A stretch of DNA of 64,000 nucleotides from CAIKOD01 sp035505975 (GCA_035505975.1 DATJQJ010000031.1:1-64000); one strand, 5' to 3'; shown: positions 17,848 through 26,952, numbered from the stretch's first letter. Translations and numbers: made by a program. The notes: generated by a model not told the origin, from the letters alone.

Positions 17848-19916
17848 TACTCGTTCGGGATCCCGATCTCGAACTGTACCCCTTTGCCAGGCATGCCTGT
17901 CTCCTCAATGGTAATTCCCGTGATGGAGAGGATCTCGCGGGACAGGAACAGGCCGAGGCCGGTGTTGTTACCGAATCCCTTCGCGAAGATCTTCTTTTTG
18001 TATTCCGAGGCGACTCCGATGCCGTCGTCCGCATAGATTATGGTCCCCCCGTTGTGGTTCTCATTGAACATGATCCGTATCCGGCTGACATGTATCCCGT
18101 GCCTGATCGAGTTGTCCATGAGGTTATAGAATACCTTTCCGATGAGGGGATCAGCATAGACCTCGAGACCCGGTATGGTGATGTCGACGGTTATCCCCGT
18201 CAAATTCAGCTGGGCGACAGACATCCGGACAATTCCTGAAATATCCTGCCATGACGGTGTATGCACCCCCATCTCCTCGTAGAAACGGGTAAATTCGATC
18301 TGTTCGGCAATAACTTTTGCAATGCTGTCTTCCTTTGCAATATAATTCAGCATTTCCTGGTCCGATATGTTGTATTTCGACAATTCAAGGTACGAACGCA
18401 GGGCCGTGACCTTATTGAGGATGTCATGCCTGGTAATCGAGGAGAGCATGCTGATCTTGGCATTGGCCTGCAGGAGTGCCTCTTCGGCGCGTTTCCGTTC
18501 CGTTATATCGTGGAGCATGCCGATTGACAGGACTGTCCTGCCGGCGTCGTCCCTGATATGCTCGCATTTTTCATGCACGTACCTGATCTCACCGGTGCCG
18601 GGACGGATGATCCGGTGCTCGATCTCGACGCCAATCTTACCTTCCTCGATCGAGCCCATGTAGGTCTTTGCCACGAAGGTCCGGTCCTCGGGGTGGACCA
18701 CACCGAGAAATGCTTCGAACGTCCTGCCGAATTCCTTCGGATCGAGGCCCAATATCCTGTATACCTCATCGGACCACGAAAGCCTGTCATTGACCAGGTC
18801 GAGGTCCCAGCTTCCGAGATGCGCAATCTCCTGCGCACGTTTGAGGCGCTGGCCGCTTTCTCTCAGTTCGTTCTCCATTTTCGTTAGGACGGTTACCGTG
18901 TGTCGCAATTCATCTTCCGCAGCCATTAGTTCCATATTGCTGGCATTCAGTTCTTTATTGAGGAGATTTAAATCGTCGTTTCTCCGGACAAGCAGACTCT
19001 CTGCCTGGTCGAGGGCCCATCCGAGCCCGGAGGAAACCCTGCCGACCGCGTAGGACGTGATGATGATGAACAGGACAAGGCTTGCGGCCACCCTGATCGC
19101 ATCCTGCACCGGGTAGAATATGGTCAGGGCAACGAAAAGGAGGTTCTCTGCCAGGATGATGATTATCGTCAGCGGAACAAAGGTCCTCAAAAGGCGTGCC
19201 TTTGTCGAGGCCCCGACAAAATGAACGAGGGGAAATGCCCTCGTACCTGCAATTGCGACGAATGCAATCCCGGTAAAAAAAGCTGCTGCTACTGCTCCGA
19301 TGGTGATCGGAATATACCTCGTCCCGTACAGGATCGGGGCCCCATAAAGGTACCCGAGGATGAAGGTAAAACTTATGAATCCGATGACGACCCCGAGGGC
19401 CCCAATGGCATCCGAACTCGTCCTCCTCTCGGAAAAGGCTGCTGTCCGGACGATAAGTATGAGACCGAGAGCTGCCGGGATGATGAGAAGCGGAGCGACC
19501 GGTGAGAGGAGCGTCCCGGGAAGAAATCTAACGCCATAGAATGAGAAAGTGCCGACGATGACCTGCGTGCCCCTGATGCTCAGCGGGATCTCGACCGCTT
19601 CAACGACGGCGATCAGGAAGAGGGCCGCCTGAACCAGGGTTGCACGGTATCCCCTGATCTTCCCAAACCTGTGCGCTACGATGACCAGTCCGAAGAAAAC
19701 CCAGATAAGGGCCGTGCTGATTGCGCCCGGGCCCGACCCTGTCATAACGTAGCTGTATGGGGAAATTCCCATGTACAGACCGATAATTTCCAGCAAACCA
19801 ATGACCGCGATAATAACGCCGGAAAATACCGAGAGTTTTTCAAAAAAGATAGCATTATAAATGTTTTTATCGGCTTGCTCACGTAGGTTTAAGGATTTTT
19901 CGGGTTCCGGATTCAC
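17820..19916 (-). CDS. Membrane-anchored PAS sensor histidine kinase
   Basis: A 698-residue sensor. The first about 290 residues contain roughly eight membrane helices (from SGVIIAVIGLLEIIGLYMG on). A coiled-coil linker follows, then a PAS/PAC domain at about residues 365-475 (GSWDLDLVNDRLSWSDEVYRI). The histidine box is ITRHDILNKVTALRSYLEL. ATPase motifs are NLMDNSIRHG, YADDGIGV and NTGLGLFLSREIL. The last about 230 residues closely resemble the soluble kinase at 724-1890. No response-regulator gene is adjacent, so its partner is elsewhere. Confidence 0.93.
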   Translation of the reverse strand: MNPEPEKSLNLREQADKNIYNAIFFEKLSVFSGVIIAVIGLLEIIGLYMGISPYSYVMTGSGPGAISTALIWVFFGLVIVAHRFGKIRGYRATLVQAALFLIAVVEAVEIPLSIRGTQVIVGTFSFYGVRFLPGTLLSPVAPLLIIPAALGLILIVRTAAFSERRTSSDAIGALGVVIGFISFTFILGYLYGAPILYGTRYIPITIGAVAAAFFTGIAFVAIAGTRAFPLVHFVGASTKARLLRTFVPLTIIIILAENLLFVALTIFYPVQDAIRVAASLVLFIIITSYAVGRVSSGLGWALDQAESLLVRRNDDLNLLNKELNASNMELMAAEDELRHTVTVLTKMENELRESGQRLKRAQEIAHLGSWDLDLVNDRLSWSDEVYRILGLDPKEFGRTFEAFLGVVHPEDRTFVAKTYMGSIEEGKIGVEIEHRIIRPGTGEIRYVHEKCEHIRDDAGRTVLSIGMLHDITERKRAEEALLQANAKISMLSSITRHDILNKVTALRSYLELSKYNISDQEMLNYIAKEDSIAKVIAEQIEFTRFYEEMGVHTPSWQDISGIVRMSVAQLNLTGITVDITIPGLEVYADPLIGKVFYNLMDNSIRHGIHVSRIRIMFNENHNGGTIIYADDGIGVASEYKKKIFAKGFGNNTGLGLFLSREILSITGITIEETGMPGKGVQFEIGIPNEYYRTAPDRA

Positions 19917-20477
19917 GGTATTATTCCTTTGACATTTTTTTTCGGGACAGTAAGATGGTAAAATTCTCCTTCCCCATGCATATAATCAATGCGATTCGTT
20001 TCCGGTCGATGAAACTGCCGGCAGCGTCTCCTGTCTTTCATTCTCTCCGTTCACCAGGGGAAATACCGGTGCTGTCAATAGATACCGGTTAATTATTTAC
20101 TATCGACAGCTTAATTACCGGACAACGGCCCCTGCACCACCAACCCTGCAACCGGATCGGGGGCTGCTCTCTTCAAAGGGCATACAGAACAGAGCCGGAT
20201 CAACAGTACGAACAAGTCGGGCGATCCCGTATCCTCGCAGTCACCGGCCGTGAGCAGCCTGATCACCACGTTCACAAAACCACGGACCGCCGACATCACC
20301 GCCCTGAAATAGATGAATTACCAGAGCGGTCAGGCCTTCTCTCCCATAAAGGAGAGACAATTTTATTTTCTTTTTGTTGTCCGGGGTATATCTGTCAACT
20401 ATGATGCCCGGGAATTTTTTCTGGTGCAGGCATCCCGGGTTATCGGCGGACCGGCATTACCGGCCAATGGAGATCGT
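19917..20477. other. Spacer with an inverted-repeat element
   Basis: About 560 bp with no convincing gene. The only clear structure is the inverted repeat at 20071-20110, annotated separately. Confidence 0.4.
20071..20110. repeat. Interrupted inverted repeat, candidate operator or hairpin
   Basis: Arms GCTGTCAATAG (20071-20081) and CTATCGACAGC (20100-20110) pair at 10 of 11 positions. An outer, imperfect pair (CCGGTTAATTA within the loop and TTAATTACCGG just outside) adds further symmetry. It lies about 155 bp upstream of the membrane kinase start. Confidence 0.5.
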
Positions 20478-21416
20478 TTACGTGATCCTCGACAGCCGGT
20501 AGATCTTTGCCAGTTCCCGAAGGTCGTTCAGGATATATCCGAAAGCGAACCAGCTCCATTTCCCGAACCGCCTTGTCAAAGCGGCGGCCACCCGATCGAT
20601 CGCCTCCCTTGGCTTCTCCGGTGTCTCGTTGAAATAGAGCTCCGAAAGTATGGTCACGCTCCAGCTATCGACCGGTAGCGTTGCCTCCCATAAGATGATA
20701 CCGGCGGAGTAGATCCCAACCCCTGGAATGGACATAAGATTCTTGAGAGCCGCCTTACCGGGCAGCTTCCCGAGTTCGCGTATCGACATGGGGTGCTCGG
20801 TGATGTATCGAGCTGCAGCAATCAGCCGCCCTGACCGGTACCCGAGTTTCGCCCTGTTCCTGAGATCTGATTCCGGGGTGGCCGCAATTTTCTTTGGAGT
20901 CGGCCAGAGGTTGATCGATTTTTCGTCGAAATCAATGGGAGTCCCGTAGAGCCTGAGGACTGCATCCATCATCTCCTCACTCCGTTTCATGGGGGCCATC
21001 TGGAGGAGGATCGCGAGGATGGTGCTGCCAAAGAGGTCGTCGACATGCCCCAGCCGCATTCCCGGGAGGTCCTCAACGGTCTTTAAGAGGATCGGGTCAT
21101 TTTTCGCAAATTCGTAGAACCCACCCAGGTCCTCGTCTGCACCGAGCCCTTCTGCCACGATCGATTCCAGGTCTCCCTGGTATCCAGCAGGAAGCCGGGA
21201 CTCTGAATATGCCGTGACCTGGACGAGATTTTTTATGGCCGACATTTTCAGCCCGACGGGTATGTCCCGCACGTACAACCCCGTCCAGAACTTTCCGTGC
21301 TCGAAGATTTCATTCCTGATCGACCAGTGCCAGCCTGCAGGTTTTGCGACAGTGAGGGAAAAATCGAAAGGTTCCGGGATTTCGAGCGTGAACCGGGTTG
21401 TCTTCTGCAGTTTCAT
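20478..21416 (-). CDS. HhH-GPD DNA glycosylase (AlkA-like)
   Basis: A 312-residue base-excision glycosylase. The helix-hairpin-helix is LMSIPGVGIYSAGIIL, followed about 10 residues later by the catalytic Asp in LPVDSWSV. The Lys seen in bifunctional OGG enzymes is absent from the hairpin, so a monofunctional enzyme of the AlkA type (alkylated bases) is more likely. The N-terminal about 100 residues form the beta domain. ATG at 21416 is preferred over a start at 21467. It appears monocistronic. Confidence 0.85.
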   Translation of the reverse strand: MKLQKTTRFTLEIPEPFDFSLTVAKPAGWHWSIRNEIFEHGKFWTGLYVRDIPVGLKMSAIKNLVQVTAYSESRLPAGYQGDLESIVAEGLGADEDLGGFYEFAKNDPILLKTVEDLPGMRLGHVDDLFGSTILAILLQMAPMKRSEEMMDAVLRLYGTPIDFDEKSINLWPTPKKIAATPESDLRNRAKLGYRSGRLIAAARYITEHPMSIRELGKLPGKAALKNLMSIPGVGIYSAGIILWEATLPVDSWSVTILSELYFNETPEKPREAIDRVAAALTRRFGKWSWFAFGYILNDLRELAKIYRLSRIT

Positions 21417-21516
21417 TGCTATTCCGTCCTGTGGTGTCCCGGGTATAAAATAATATCCTGATGGCATGCCGGGATATCATATCCCTAAAAATCACCAGGG
21501 TTTTCTAAAAAAGGTT

Positions 21517-22410
21517 TCAGGGGTTGATATAGGGGGGTGACTCGTTCATACCGAGGAAATCGAGAGCATTCTCTCCATATTCAACAGGGGCTGTCCGGGA
21601 CCCGATATGGGGGCAGTCCTTGAACCGCACGAGCCAGGACCCGTTGATCTGGCCTGCCATCTGGACCGTTACCGTCTGGGGGGTAAGGACGTCGGCAGTC
21701 CCTACAACGAGCATGGTATTTTGCTGGATCCCGGGGAGGCTGTTCCAGGACCCGTTCCATGCGAGGTTCGCATATGCTTCTTTCTCGATACCCAGGGGTT
21801 CGGGCGTGGTATTGTTTGCAACCGACTGGATCAGGTTGAACAGGTTCTGGGTCTCGGGTAACCTGATACTATAGGTGACTGAGTCGAGGACCAGTTTCCT
21901 GACGCGTTCGGGGTGATCGATGACGAGCTCCTGGGAGACTGTCGACCCCATGGACTCACCGTATACATTCATGCTGCTGTATCCGAGTGCGGACATCAGC
22001 GCGGCTGCATCGTCGGCATACTCCGCGATAGTATGATTCCCGGGTGTATCGTTGCTGTAACCCACTCCGCGGTAATCATAGGTATACACGTGGTATTTCG
22101 TTGCAAGGATCCCGAGGAACGTCTCGTTCCATGCGAGGTCCTGGGTAGAGCCGAAGCCTTCCTGCAAGAGGAGCGGTTCGCCTCCAGACCCATATTCACG
22201 ATACGCCAGGTCAACCCCGTTGACGCGGACGTATTTGATGGGGGTATTGTTGATCGATACCGCCGGGTACTGGCCGGCTGGCATGGTCGTTGTCGGGACC
22301 GCCGTCGGGTTCGAGGGCGGTGTAGTTGTGGTAACGCTGGTGCAACCGGCAGCGATGATGAAACAGAAGACGGCGAAAATGGCCAGGATAATGATCGGTG
22401 TCTTGTTCAC
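21517..22410 (-). CDS. Secreted alpha/beta-hydrolase lipoprotein
   Basis: A 297-residue exported hydrolase. The signal peptide ends in a lipobox (AAGC, Cys23) followed by a Thr/Pro-rich linker. The fold shows the oxyanion region LLLQEGFGSTQD, the nucleophile elbow NVYGESMGSTVSQ with the catalytic Ser, the acid strand MLVVGTADVLTP and His in KDCPHIGSR. Substrate is unknown. The GTG start at 22410 is set by GGAGG seven bases upstream. That site lies inside the truncated receiver-PAS frame, with which the start overlaps by 4 bp. Confidence 0.9.
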   Translation of the reverse strand: MNKTPIIILAIFAVFCFIIAAGCTSVTTTTPPSNPTAVPTTTMPAGQYPAVSINNTPIKYVRVNGVDLAYREYGSGGEPLLLQEGFGSTQDLAWNETFLGILATKYHVYTYDYRGVGYSNDTPGNHTIAEYADDAAALMSALGYSSMNVYGESMGSTVSQELVIDHPERVRKLVLDSVTYSIRLPETQNLFNLIQSVANNTTPEPLGIEKEAYANLAWNGSWNSLPGIQQNTMLVVGTADVLTPQTVTVQMAGQINGSWLVRFKDCPHIGSRTAPVEYGENALDFLGMNESPPYINP

Positions 22411-22999
22411 GAAAAATCCTCCAGATAATCTGCATATTTCCAGTTTATCATACTTTTGGAGTAAATACGGATAAAATTTGCAGATTTATATCCAAGAATA
22501 CGCTCGACAGCCGGAGAGGCATAGATAATCGCCCCGTCCCGGTTGGCGAGCGTGATCATATCATCGGAATACCTGGTGATTGACTGGAGCCAGGACTCGC
22601 TCTGCTGCACGAGTCCTTCGGCGCTCGATCTCCTCACCACCTGCCGGATCTTGTGACCAAGCTCGGCGAACTGTGCCTTCGGGTCCCCACCTTTCTGGAT
22701 ATAGAAATCAGCACCATAATTGATCGCATCAATCACCACTTCCTCCCTTCCGGGCCGGTGAAGAGGATGAACGGAATATCCCCATAACGGTCACGGATCC
22801 GTTTCAGGAATTCGATCCCGTCCATGTCAGGCATCAGGTAATCTGACACGATGACGCTGTATAGCCCGAGGTCCAGCGTTTCAAGGCCCCTGACCGGCGA
22901 GTCAAGGGTATCGATGACAATTTCGTTGGACCGTTCCAGGAACAGTTTGGCAACCTTCAGAAGTTCGGGTTCATCATCCACGTAGAGGACACGAATCAT
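22407..22999 (-). pseudogene. Broken response regulator-PAS gene
   Basis: The upstream part from ATG 22999 encodes a receiver (VLYVDDEPELLKVAK; phospho-Asp in VIVSDYLMPDMDG) that stops early after FILFTGPEGRKW. The next frame resumes exactly where the family continues (PGREE, VVIDAINYGADFYIQKGGD) and enters a PAS domain that ends abruptly after ERILGY. A single missing C in the CCC run near 22752 explains the frame break. Methanogen relatives normally continue with a full PAS and often a kinase domain. The gene is therefore both frameshifted and 3'-truncated, ending on the start of the hydrolase gene. Confidence 0.8.
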
Positions 23000-23608
23000 G
23001 GACAATGATAATAATGGGCTGGGAGGATACCAGGAGCAGGAAACGAAACCCAGGCGATCGCACCTGTTTGCCGTGGTTGTGCTCATTGTCTGGTAGTCGG
23101 TACCATCGTGTACATCGGTTATTATCCGCACCTGATTTACGATGCATGGGACAATGCGATCGTCAAAAACGGCGAGGGTGTAACACCTGATTCCTCCGGC
23201 ATTCCAGTCAATACACTTTATACCGCTACAACTCTTGCTTCCCCAGCCACCCATAACAATGTGGCTGGTGCAAACCATGACACACTCTATACCCTGGGCG
23301 TGCTTGACCTCGGTAAAGGGCCGCAGGTTTTACATGTGCCTGATATGGATGGACGGTACTACAGCATCGAGCTCATCGACCCGTGGGGTGACGCTTCTCA
23401 TATAGGCCAACGGGCTACTGGAACAAAGGCCGGCGATTATCTTATCAGCGGACCCGGCTGGAAGGGGAACCTGCCAGCGGGAATGAAACAGATGGCTTTT
23501 TCTGACAATGCAATACTCGTTGTCGGAAGGGTACTCATGTATAATGACAGCGACCTTGCTGCGGCCTATAACCTTTCGAGGCAAATACAACTCACGCCCC
23601 TTACGTAA
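22998..23608 (+). pseudogene. Degraded DUF1254 protein gene
   Basis: ATG at 22998 opens a frame with a membrane segment (LFAVVVLIVW) that hits a stop near 23093. One frame over the family continues at once: VGTIVYIGYYPH, then YDAWDNAIVKNGEGV, with the DUF1254 core NTLYTATTLASPATHNNV and DMDGRYYSIELIDPWGD. One missing base at 23092-23095 would restore the frame. The C-terminus ends early (LTPLT) and the DUF1214 part that usually follows is absent. It is probably non-functional. Its start codon shares CATG with the divergent receiver pseudogene. Confidence 0.75.
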
Positions 23609-23757
23609 GAGTCACCGGGTATTCATCAGGGTGAATTCAATTTTTCGAGGACTATCCGATTCCTACAACATTCAATGCCATTTTAATTACCCCCCCGAGA
23701 TAAATCACAGCAAAAACAAGTGAGACACGCTCAATCTGTCTTCAAAAAGTGCCGCAC

Positions 23758-23802
23758 CGCTCTGAGTAATATTAGTCGCAGCGATGAATATTACTCAGAG
23801 CG
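23758..23802. repeat. Perfect 16-bp inverted repeat
   Basis: CGCTCTGAGTAATATT (23758-23773) is the exact reverse complement of 23787-23802, with a 13-base loop. It overlaps the 19-bp repeat units and could be an operator, a hairpin or a mobile-element remnant. Confidence 0.75.
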
Positions 23803-23825
23803 ATTAACATTGGTCACGATTTTTC
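23768..23825. repeat. 19-bp iteron-like direct repeats, copy A
   Basis: Consecutive 19-bp units start at 23768 (AATATTAGTCGCAGCGATG) and 23787 (AATATTACTCAGAGCGATT), with a degenerate third at 23806. The unit is AATATTA, six variable bases, then GCGAT. The same bipartite motif recurs at 57300-57324. Confidence 0.6.
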
Positions 23826-24397
23826 TCCGGTTTTTAGTGCATAAAAACATAGATACCATAAATAACCTATAAATCCGTGGTGAATCACAGTGAACAGAAT
23901 TCCATACATAACGTTAAGAATAATTGACCCTTTATAAGCTGACGAACCAAAAATCAGAAGGTTTAACCCATGCCTGTTCCTTCCCTTTTAGGTCATTGCC
24001 GGGACCGGGATGGCTCCTGGAGGTAAATGACAGGATTTTTAAAAATGGAAGCAGAAACATCCAAAACCGGGATACACTCCCCCGGGTCTCGTTCGGGTAC
24101 AAGTCGAATCGTAGAACAGCCAGAGGAGTACGAGATATTTTTCTATTCGCCCTTTATAATAATGCCGGATATGGCAGAGGGATGCGATTCGGCGTTTATA
24201 GGCGGGACACTCATCAACGGGGACCCGCGGTGGTATCGCGCCGGAAACGATCGGGAATCCGATTCGCCTACCGAAAAATACACCCTTTCGAACGTGAGAT
24301 CATCAGATGATGGGGGATTCCGGCCTTTTCCTCCCGTACCTGGCCTTCTTATCTCCTGTTGCCTGTTCTCCATGGCTTTGGGCGGAGGGAGCGTGCT

Positions 24398-24808
24398 ATG
24401 AAACATGTCTCGGGGAATCTTGGGCGGAAAATCGATGCAGTCCCTCCCCTGGCCCCTTCGGTCCCCATAACGCGGAGCAGGAAAACGGTCTTTTTCGCCC
24501 GTGATATCCTTGCAGGACAAGGCTATACCGTGGTCAGGAATGGTGCCGTACTTCCGCCGGTCGATCTCGTGGCCTGGCGTAACGGCGGCGATCCGGTCCT
24601 CATCCAGGTCAGGAGGACCCGGAGACCGTTCGAGAATGCCCGGATGGTCGCAGGAAAATTTCATACCGACTTAAAACAACTCGGCCGGATGCCGATACCA
24701 CGACATGCAAAGGTCCAGGTCTGGCTGTATTCGTTTCGCCAGGGCTGGAAGATGTACGACGTCCATCCCGGCGGTCTCATGGAAGCTGACAGGGATTACC
24801 GGAATTGA
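24398..24808 (+). CDS. Small nuclease-fold-like protein (possible PD-(D/E)XK)
   Basis: A 136-residue soluble protein. It contains FARDILAGQGYTVVRNG, then LPPVDLVAWRNG and PVLIQVRRTRR. A helix, an Asp strand (VDLVAW) and a strand with Q-x-R in place of E-x-K match the layout of small PD-(D/E)XK nucleases and archaeal Hjc-like proteins. The assignment is tentative and the catalytic Lys is replaced by Arg. The ATG at 24398 has a GGAGG site 9 bp upstream. A T8 tract 30 bp after the stop (24838-24845) marks a likely terminator, so it is monocistronic. Confidence 0.65.
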   Translation: MKHVSGNLGRKIDAVPPLAPSVPITRSRKTVFFARDILAGQGYTVVRNGAVLPPVDLVAWRNGGDPVLIQVRRTRRPFENARMVAGKFHTDLKQLGRMPIPRHAKVQVWLYSFRQGWKMYDVHPGGLMEADRDYRN

Positions 24809-24837
24809 CTGGGGAGATACCTGCCATTTCCAGTTCC

Positions 24838-24845
24838 TTTTTTTT
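24838..24845 (+). terminator. T8 terminator
   Basis: Eight T residues 30 bp after the stop of the 24398-24808 gene, followed by GGAAA. Confidence 0.5.
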
Positions 24846-24918
24846 GGAAAAAGTCCGATATATAATGAGGATTTATCAACAATCAATTTCCGGGAAAAAA
24901 GAACAGTTTTTGAGAGGG

Positions 24919-25143
24919 TTATGCCGGGTGTACTCTCTTCCTGAATAACCCGGCCTCTCCACCCTTATAAGGCTGGATGACCATCGGTACATCAGGATTT
25001 TTCTGTTGTTCGATAGCATACTGCGATATCGCGAGGGAGAGCCTTGAGAAGACCCCGACCAGGACCCATTCTTTCTCGTCGGGTTGTCCGAGGGTAATTT
25101 TTGCATCCGTGTCTTTAAAGCATAGAAATTTCAATTCGTGCAC
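24919..25143 (-). CDS. Small hypothetical protein
   Basis: A 74-residue frame from a GTG start. Its composition is that of a folded small protein: a beta-like N-terminus (MHELKFLCFKDTDAKITLG), a helix (RLSLAISQYAIEQQKNPDV) and a basic end. No family is recognised. It is convergent with the nuclease-like gene. The regular alternation of hydrophobic and charged residues supports coding, but evidence is modest. Confidence 0.45.
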   Translation of the reverse strand: MHELKFLCFKDTDAKITLGQPDEKEWVLVGVFSRLSLAISQYAIEQQKNPDVPMVIQPYKGGEAGLFRKRVHPA

Positions 25144-25472
25144 CTGAATGCCCCTTGTTATACTTCTCTATTATTTGCCCTGCGACCTATATAGAGCTTT
25201 TTTTCATGCCACCGGAACCAGGAGATGGGATAGGCCGATCAGCCTTGCGATGGCACCGATGCACACCCCGGAACATCCGGGACCTGTATCTTCCGTTGTT
25301 GAGCCATGACCTGATACCAGGCCGGTGGTGTATTATCAGCGTGACACCGATCCAAAAATTGAGTATTGTGTTTAATTGACTTGTTTCAACCAATCGGACC
25401 GATGTTTTCGGGACAACGAAAAACAATCAAAGATATATACAGGGATGGTAATCCTGTAGCCGGAGGTGCATC
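25144..25472. other. Divergent spacer with TATA element for the YhfC-like gene
   Basis: No gene is visible. A TATA-like box AGATATATAC lies at 25431-25440. The expected transcript start would be near 25460, very close to the GGAGG at 25462-25466. Confidence 0.45.
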
Positions 25473-26246
25473 ATACCAGTAAGCGGACTTAACCTTCTTT
25501 CAGGCATCGGCATGATGGTGGTCGGCGCAGGTGCGATGGCGTTCTGGTACCTGAAATACCAGACCGGCATCCAGTACTACCTCATCGGAGGAATTCTCTG
25601 GGCAGGCGCGATCGGGATCAAGCTCGCTATGGACGTTTCGGTTACCCAGCCGATCCAGGCTGCGCTCCTTGCCAGTCTTCCCGTCCTGGCCGTGCTTGTC
25701 ATCATGTCGCTGTATGTCGGCCTGAGGACGGGTTTTCTCGAAAGCGGCATCACCTACCTCGTGGTAAAGCACACCCCTCTCGCCAGGTCGGGGTTTCGCG
25801 AGGCCGTTGCGCTGGGGATCGGTTTTGGCGGGACCGAAGCGATCGTCCTTGGTTTCCTCTCGTTCGCCAGCATCCTTTCGTTAGTCCTCGTCCCTGATCT
25901 CCAGGCAGCCCTCTCCCCCGATGCCCTGGCACAGCTTTCTGCTGCATTCATCCCCGTCCCGATCGTCGAACGGTTTTTCACGCTGTTTATTCACGTATTC
26001 GCCGTTGTTCTCGTAGTATATGCGGTCCGGAGCCGTGAACTTCTGTGGCTGTGGCTCTCGATCTTCTTAAAAACAATCACGGACGGGCCCCTGCCCCTGC
26101 TCAACTATTATCTGAAACCGTTCGGGGTCCTTGCCTTCCTCCCGATCGAGGTATATATCGCGGCATTAGGGATCATATCCGTCGCCGGCCTGTTCTGGTT
26201 GAAGAAAAGGTTTCTTCGTCTGCCAGTCCTGCCCGAACCTGGCTGA
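25473..26246 (+). CDS. YhfC-family intramembrane metalloprotease-like protein
   Basis: A 257-residue membrane protein with about seven helices. Putative catalytic motifs are GFGGTEAIVLG (Glu in a membrane helix) and LFIHVFAVVLV (His), the pattern of the YhfC branch of CPBP-like proteases. The first ATG is at 25512, but the first helix and the only good ribosome-binding site (GGAGG at 25462-25466) point to an upstream start. The in-frame codon at the right distance is ATA at 25473 (IPVSGLNLLSGIGMMVVG). The start is therefore either a rare ATA or the ATG without a leader signal. Substrate unknown. Confidence 0.75.
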   Translation: MPVSGLNLLSGIGMMVVGAGAMAFWYLKYQTGIQYYLIGGILWAGAIGIKLAMDVSVTQPIQAALLASLPVLAVLVIMSLYVGLRTGFLESGITYLVVKHTPLARSGFREAVALGIGFGGTEAIVLGFLSFASILSLVLVPDLQAALSPDALAQLSAAFIPVPIVERFFTLFIHVFAVVLVVYAVRSRELLWLWLSIFLKTITDGPLPLLNYYLKPFGVLAFLPIEVYIAALGIISVAGLFWLKKRFLRLPVLPEPG

Positions 26247-26517
26247 ACGGGATTTTCACGCAGCCCGGGAGAAAAAGGACAGGACGGCAGCACCAGTACA
26301 TGGACCCGTTTTTCCGGTAACTACGAGTCCTGCATAATCCCCGGATACTTATCCCGGGTAAAGGACATGCAAATTCCGGAGCAATGGAGAGTTTAATCAG
26401 GGTTCTTTCGGGCGATCAGGTATGTCCTGTTCAATCCGGATATCCCGAACCCGGGACTCGGGTCCGCAATCCGGGTCTCTGTAACGGACGGGTCTGTCCG
26501 GGAGAGGATTTCCAAAA

Positions 26518-26952
26518 TCATTGTTCCTTATCTGATTCCGGGGCCGTCCCGGGCACCTGCAAATAGGAAGTATAGTAGTCCCCGAACCAGTCGGCCTTAT
26601 CGAGCGCTGCGATCTCCGGGATTTTCATCCATCTGAATTCAGAATGCTCATCGCTGATGGCAAGTCCGCCTGACCGGATCCCGGCGAGGACGATCACATG
26701 GATCACATGCCAGCCAGGGATGTGCTGGTCTGCGGTGCCGACCGACCGGAAAATATCGATCTCGAAGCCGGTCTCCTCCCTCACCTCGCGCCTCAGGCTC
26801 GCTTCGAAAGACTCCCCTTTATCAGGCTTCCCGCCCGGGAGTTCCCATTTCCCGGCGTTCGTTGTCGACGCGGGATGCCTTTTCAGTACAAGCGCGTTGC
26901 CGTTCCTGTCGAAGATCAGGGCACGTCCCGAGACCTCTATCGAATCTGTCAT
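26518..26952 (-). CDS. Nudix hydrolase
   Basis: A 144-residue Nudix enzyme. The Nudix box is complete: GGKPDKGESFEAS followed by LRREVREETGFE, matching G-x5-E-x7-R-E-x2-E-E-x-G-U. The box sits after the strand GKWELPG as usual. Nudix proteins hydrolyse nucleoside diphosphates linked to other groups (for example damaged nucleotides or ADP-ribose); the substrate cannot be assigned. ATG at 26952 is preferred over 26976. Confidence 0.92.
   Translation of the reverse strand: MTDSIEVSGRALIFDRNGNALVLKRHPASTTNAGKWELPGGKPDKGESFEASLRREVREETGFEIDIFRSVGTADQHIPGWHVIHVIVLAGIRSGGLAISDEHSEFRWMKIPEIAALDKADWFGDYYTSYLQVPGTAPESDKEQ

Larger units (their letters stand above)
23609..24397. other. AT-rich spacer after the pseudogene pair
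   Basis: About 790 bp with no convincing gene. It carries the 19-bp repeat array (23768-23825) and AT-rich stretches near 23840-23930. Open frames between 23924 and 24397 lack protein-like features. Confidence 0.5.
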
